From positions 1,590,086 through 1,654,085 of the forward strand of contig NC_052507.1 of the NCBI RefSeq assembly GCF_014356525.2: 64,000 nucleotides of DNA, read 5' to 3'. The notes under the pieces were generated by a model. It did not search any database, had not been told where the DNA came from, and saw only the letters and a program-made list of their open reading frames with translations. This stretch comes from Nilaparvata lugens. Lineage: Eukaryota > Arthropoda > Insecta > Hemiptera > Delphacidae. The first letter of the stretch is position 1, and every line of letters begins with the position of its first letter. Shown here in pieces: positions 62,762 through 64,000 of the stretch. The position numbers and the translations under genes are program-made.

Positions 62762-63606
62762 TATGTATGGCTTGACCCTAACTATTGGTAATGAGTTTGA
62801 CAATTTCTTCATAAATAATAATTTCTTGCTTAACATCGTGTTAAAACTTGATACATTTTGATTAACTTTTGTAATTTATTTATTTGCCAAATAATTTTAC
62901 AGACATAAATCTACAAGATTCACGAAATAATAAAGTTAACAAAAGTACAAAATTTTAGAAGTATACAGTACAATAATAAAATTAACAATATTATAAGTAA
63001 ATAAATTTATATAAAAAGGCACTACTGGCATAAGTGGAACTTGTTCGCCAGCAGTGAGTGCGATTAAAAAATACAAATATTATAATATTAAAGATGTTAT
63101 ATATTAAGATGTTAGATATTATAATATTAAAGAACTAATTTAAAGATGGCCTATACATCACTACAATTTGATGGATACTTTTCTTACAATAAAACTTCAA
63201 AATAATACCAGAAAAAAAATAAAAATAAATTCGTATGGCTTTTGTTGGTGGGGAGTTCCCTTTCGGGAATGTTCCACCGCCTGAATATATAATTTAAGCC
63301 GTCAATGGGCCTTACGACTGTCATACTTCAGCCGGGACCGACAATTTAACGTGCCCATCCGATAATACCAGATATACTGTTATACCAGAAATACCAGAAT
63401 ACCAGAAATACCAATAATACCAGAAATGCTGTTGTATTGAGTGAGTTTTAATAGTATTGAGCCTTTTTGGACAATTATACTAGACTAGCCGGTATGCTAG
63501 TCTACAAAATGAAATCAAACATTTATATGTAAATTTCATTGTACATATAGTGGGTATTCTTATTAATTATGTAAATAATTCAGTATGGAGTTATTTGAAG
63601 CAATAT
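62762..63606. other. Repeat-derived AT-rich DNA, no gene recognised
   Basis: Repeats phrases found just upstream (TCATAAATAATAATTTCTT at 62281 and 62810; CATCACTACAATTTGATGG at about 63151 and 62356). Includes a GGGACCGACAATTTAACGTG-type motif near 63333 (minus-strand relative of the 52-kb repeat) and a run of ATACCAGAAATACC words at 63362-63425. No exon-like segment until 63607. Confidence 0.5.
63260..63362 (-). repeat. GGTCCCGGCTGAAG-type repeat motif
   Basis: The minus strand reads GGGCACGTTAAATTGTCGGT and CCCGGCTGAAGTATGACAGT, related to CACGTCAAGCCGTCGGTCCC at 52080-52117, and CGTAAGGCCCATTGACGGCT matching 41180-41210. Dispersed repeat, class uncertain. Confidence 0.5.
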
Positions 63607-63793
63607 TTATTCGAATTGAGCCTGTGAGGACGATTTTTTAGAAGTTTCTGAGGGAGTCGGAGACTTTTGTAAGTCGGTTAGTGAGACCGGTCCAGAGTCC
63701 AAGCTGGTTGACTCCAGCCGACGTCCTATGATGCCAAGATTCCCCGTTTCGTAGATCTGTCTTGTCAGTTCGTCCTCAGATACTGACACTGAG
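63607..63793 (-). CDS. Last exon of an unrecognised minus-strand gene
   Basis: On the minus strand, acceptor ATTTTACAG precedes an open segment SVSVSEDELTRQIYETGNLG, IIGRRLESTSLDSGPVSLTD, LQKSPTPSETSKKSSSQAQF, E and TAA. Codon use is more balanced than the surroundings. The stop overlaps AATAAA (GAATAAATA), a ready poly(A) signal. The Ser/Thr/Pro-rich, polar tail looks like a disordered C-terminus of a host protein. I do not recognise the family. The rest of the gene would lie beyond 64000. It starts with one base of a split codon. Confidence 0.6.
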
Positions 63794-63864
63794 CTGTAAA
63801 ATGATTTAACGAAAATTATCCATCAATATTCCTCTGAAAGTTAACTATAGTCCGAGGGATATTA

Positions 63865-64000
63865 CTTTTCAGAAGAAGAGGAGAAACCAGTTTCTTCTTA
63901 CACAGTTTGTAGGATGTACAGAGTGATTGTATAGTGGAGTAAGCATGCCTATAATTGCTGACACAAAAGTAGGCTGAATGCTGTTAGGTAGTGCCAGTCA
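63865..64000. repeat. Diverged copy of the core of the 18.3-kb TIR element
   Basis: GAAGAGGAGAAACCAGTTTC, CACAGTTTGTAGGATG and CACAAAAGTAGGCTGAATGC-TGTTAGGTAGTG follow the order of the 18610-18850 core (CAGTTTGTAGCGTAG, CACAAAAGAAGGAGAATGCT, GCTAGGTAGTGGGAGTG). Runs off the window end. Confidence 0.55.

Overview
The window looks like nuclear DNA of an insect, most likely a hemipteran (inference; no organism marker was found). It is strongly AT-rich, the genes are broken into short exons by long introns with GT/AG borders, and the introns are packed with LINE relics, TIR/foldback elements and (GT)n-bearing repeats. No bacterial, viral or CRISPR features were seen.

Two host genes can be assembled exon by exon, both on the + strand. 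(1) A FRA10AC1 homologue (nuclear, spliceosome-associated protein) runs from exon 1 (present twice, 6438-6553 and 10033-10148) through exon 2 (24415-24580), exon 3 (29128-29287) and exon 4 (31379-31667). All splice phases agree. Exon 4 carries an apparent one-base deletion, so the conserved acidic C-terminus lies in another frame. (2) A NOP53/GLTSCR2 homologue (nucleolar 60S biogenesis factor) has seven exons between 36644 and 57599. They join in phase to 450 codons (449 aa plus stop) and include an LFAID arch-interaction motif. A third gene is glimpsed as a last exon on the minus strand at 63607-63793 and was not recognised.

Layout: 1-3500 AT-rich intergenic DNA with two small repeats; 3508-10703 a near-identical 3.6-kb tandem duplication carrying FRA10AC1 exon 1 and its likely promoter; 10738-15670 nested LINE relics and MITEs; 15781-19772 nested foldback elements; 19856-24580 a duplicated FRA10AC1 exon 2 with a CR1-like LINE at the junction; 24569-25344 a minisatellite that copies the exon 2 splice donor seven times in all; 25720-28736 two copies of a GAGCG-rich element around a large inverted repeat; 28740-31670 FRA10AC1 exons 3 and 4; 31721-36040 MITE, pogo-like element and LINE; 36398-57630 NOP53 with repeat-filled introns; 57714-63600 a dense cluster of foldback elements.

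The most distinctive signal is a set of about 14 foldback elements, mostly unrelated in their interiors. They share termini resembling GGCTGGTTNACAC and at least ten are flanked on both sides by TAA or TTA, as expected for PIF/Harbinger-type transposition. One larger member holds what looks like a PIF/Harbinger transposase fragment. A second repeat class (TCTGGTGTGG ends, terminal hairpin, (GT)n and roughly 165-bp internal tandem repeats, T-rich insertion sites) has the architecture of Helentron-associated elements. All homology calls come from reading motifs by eye; no database search or alignment score was available.
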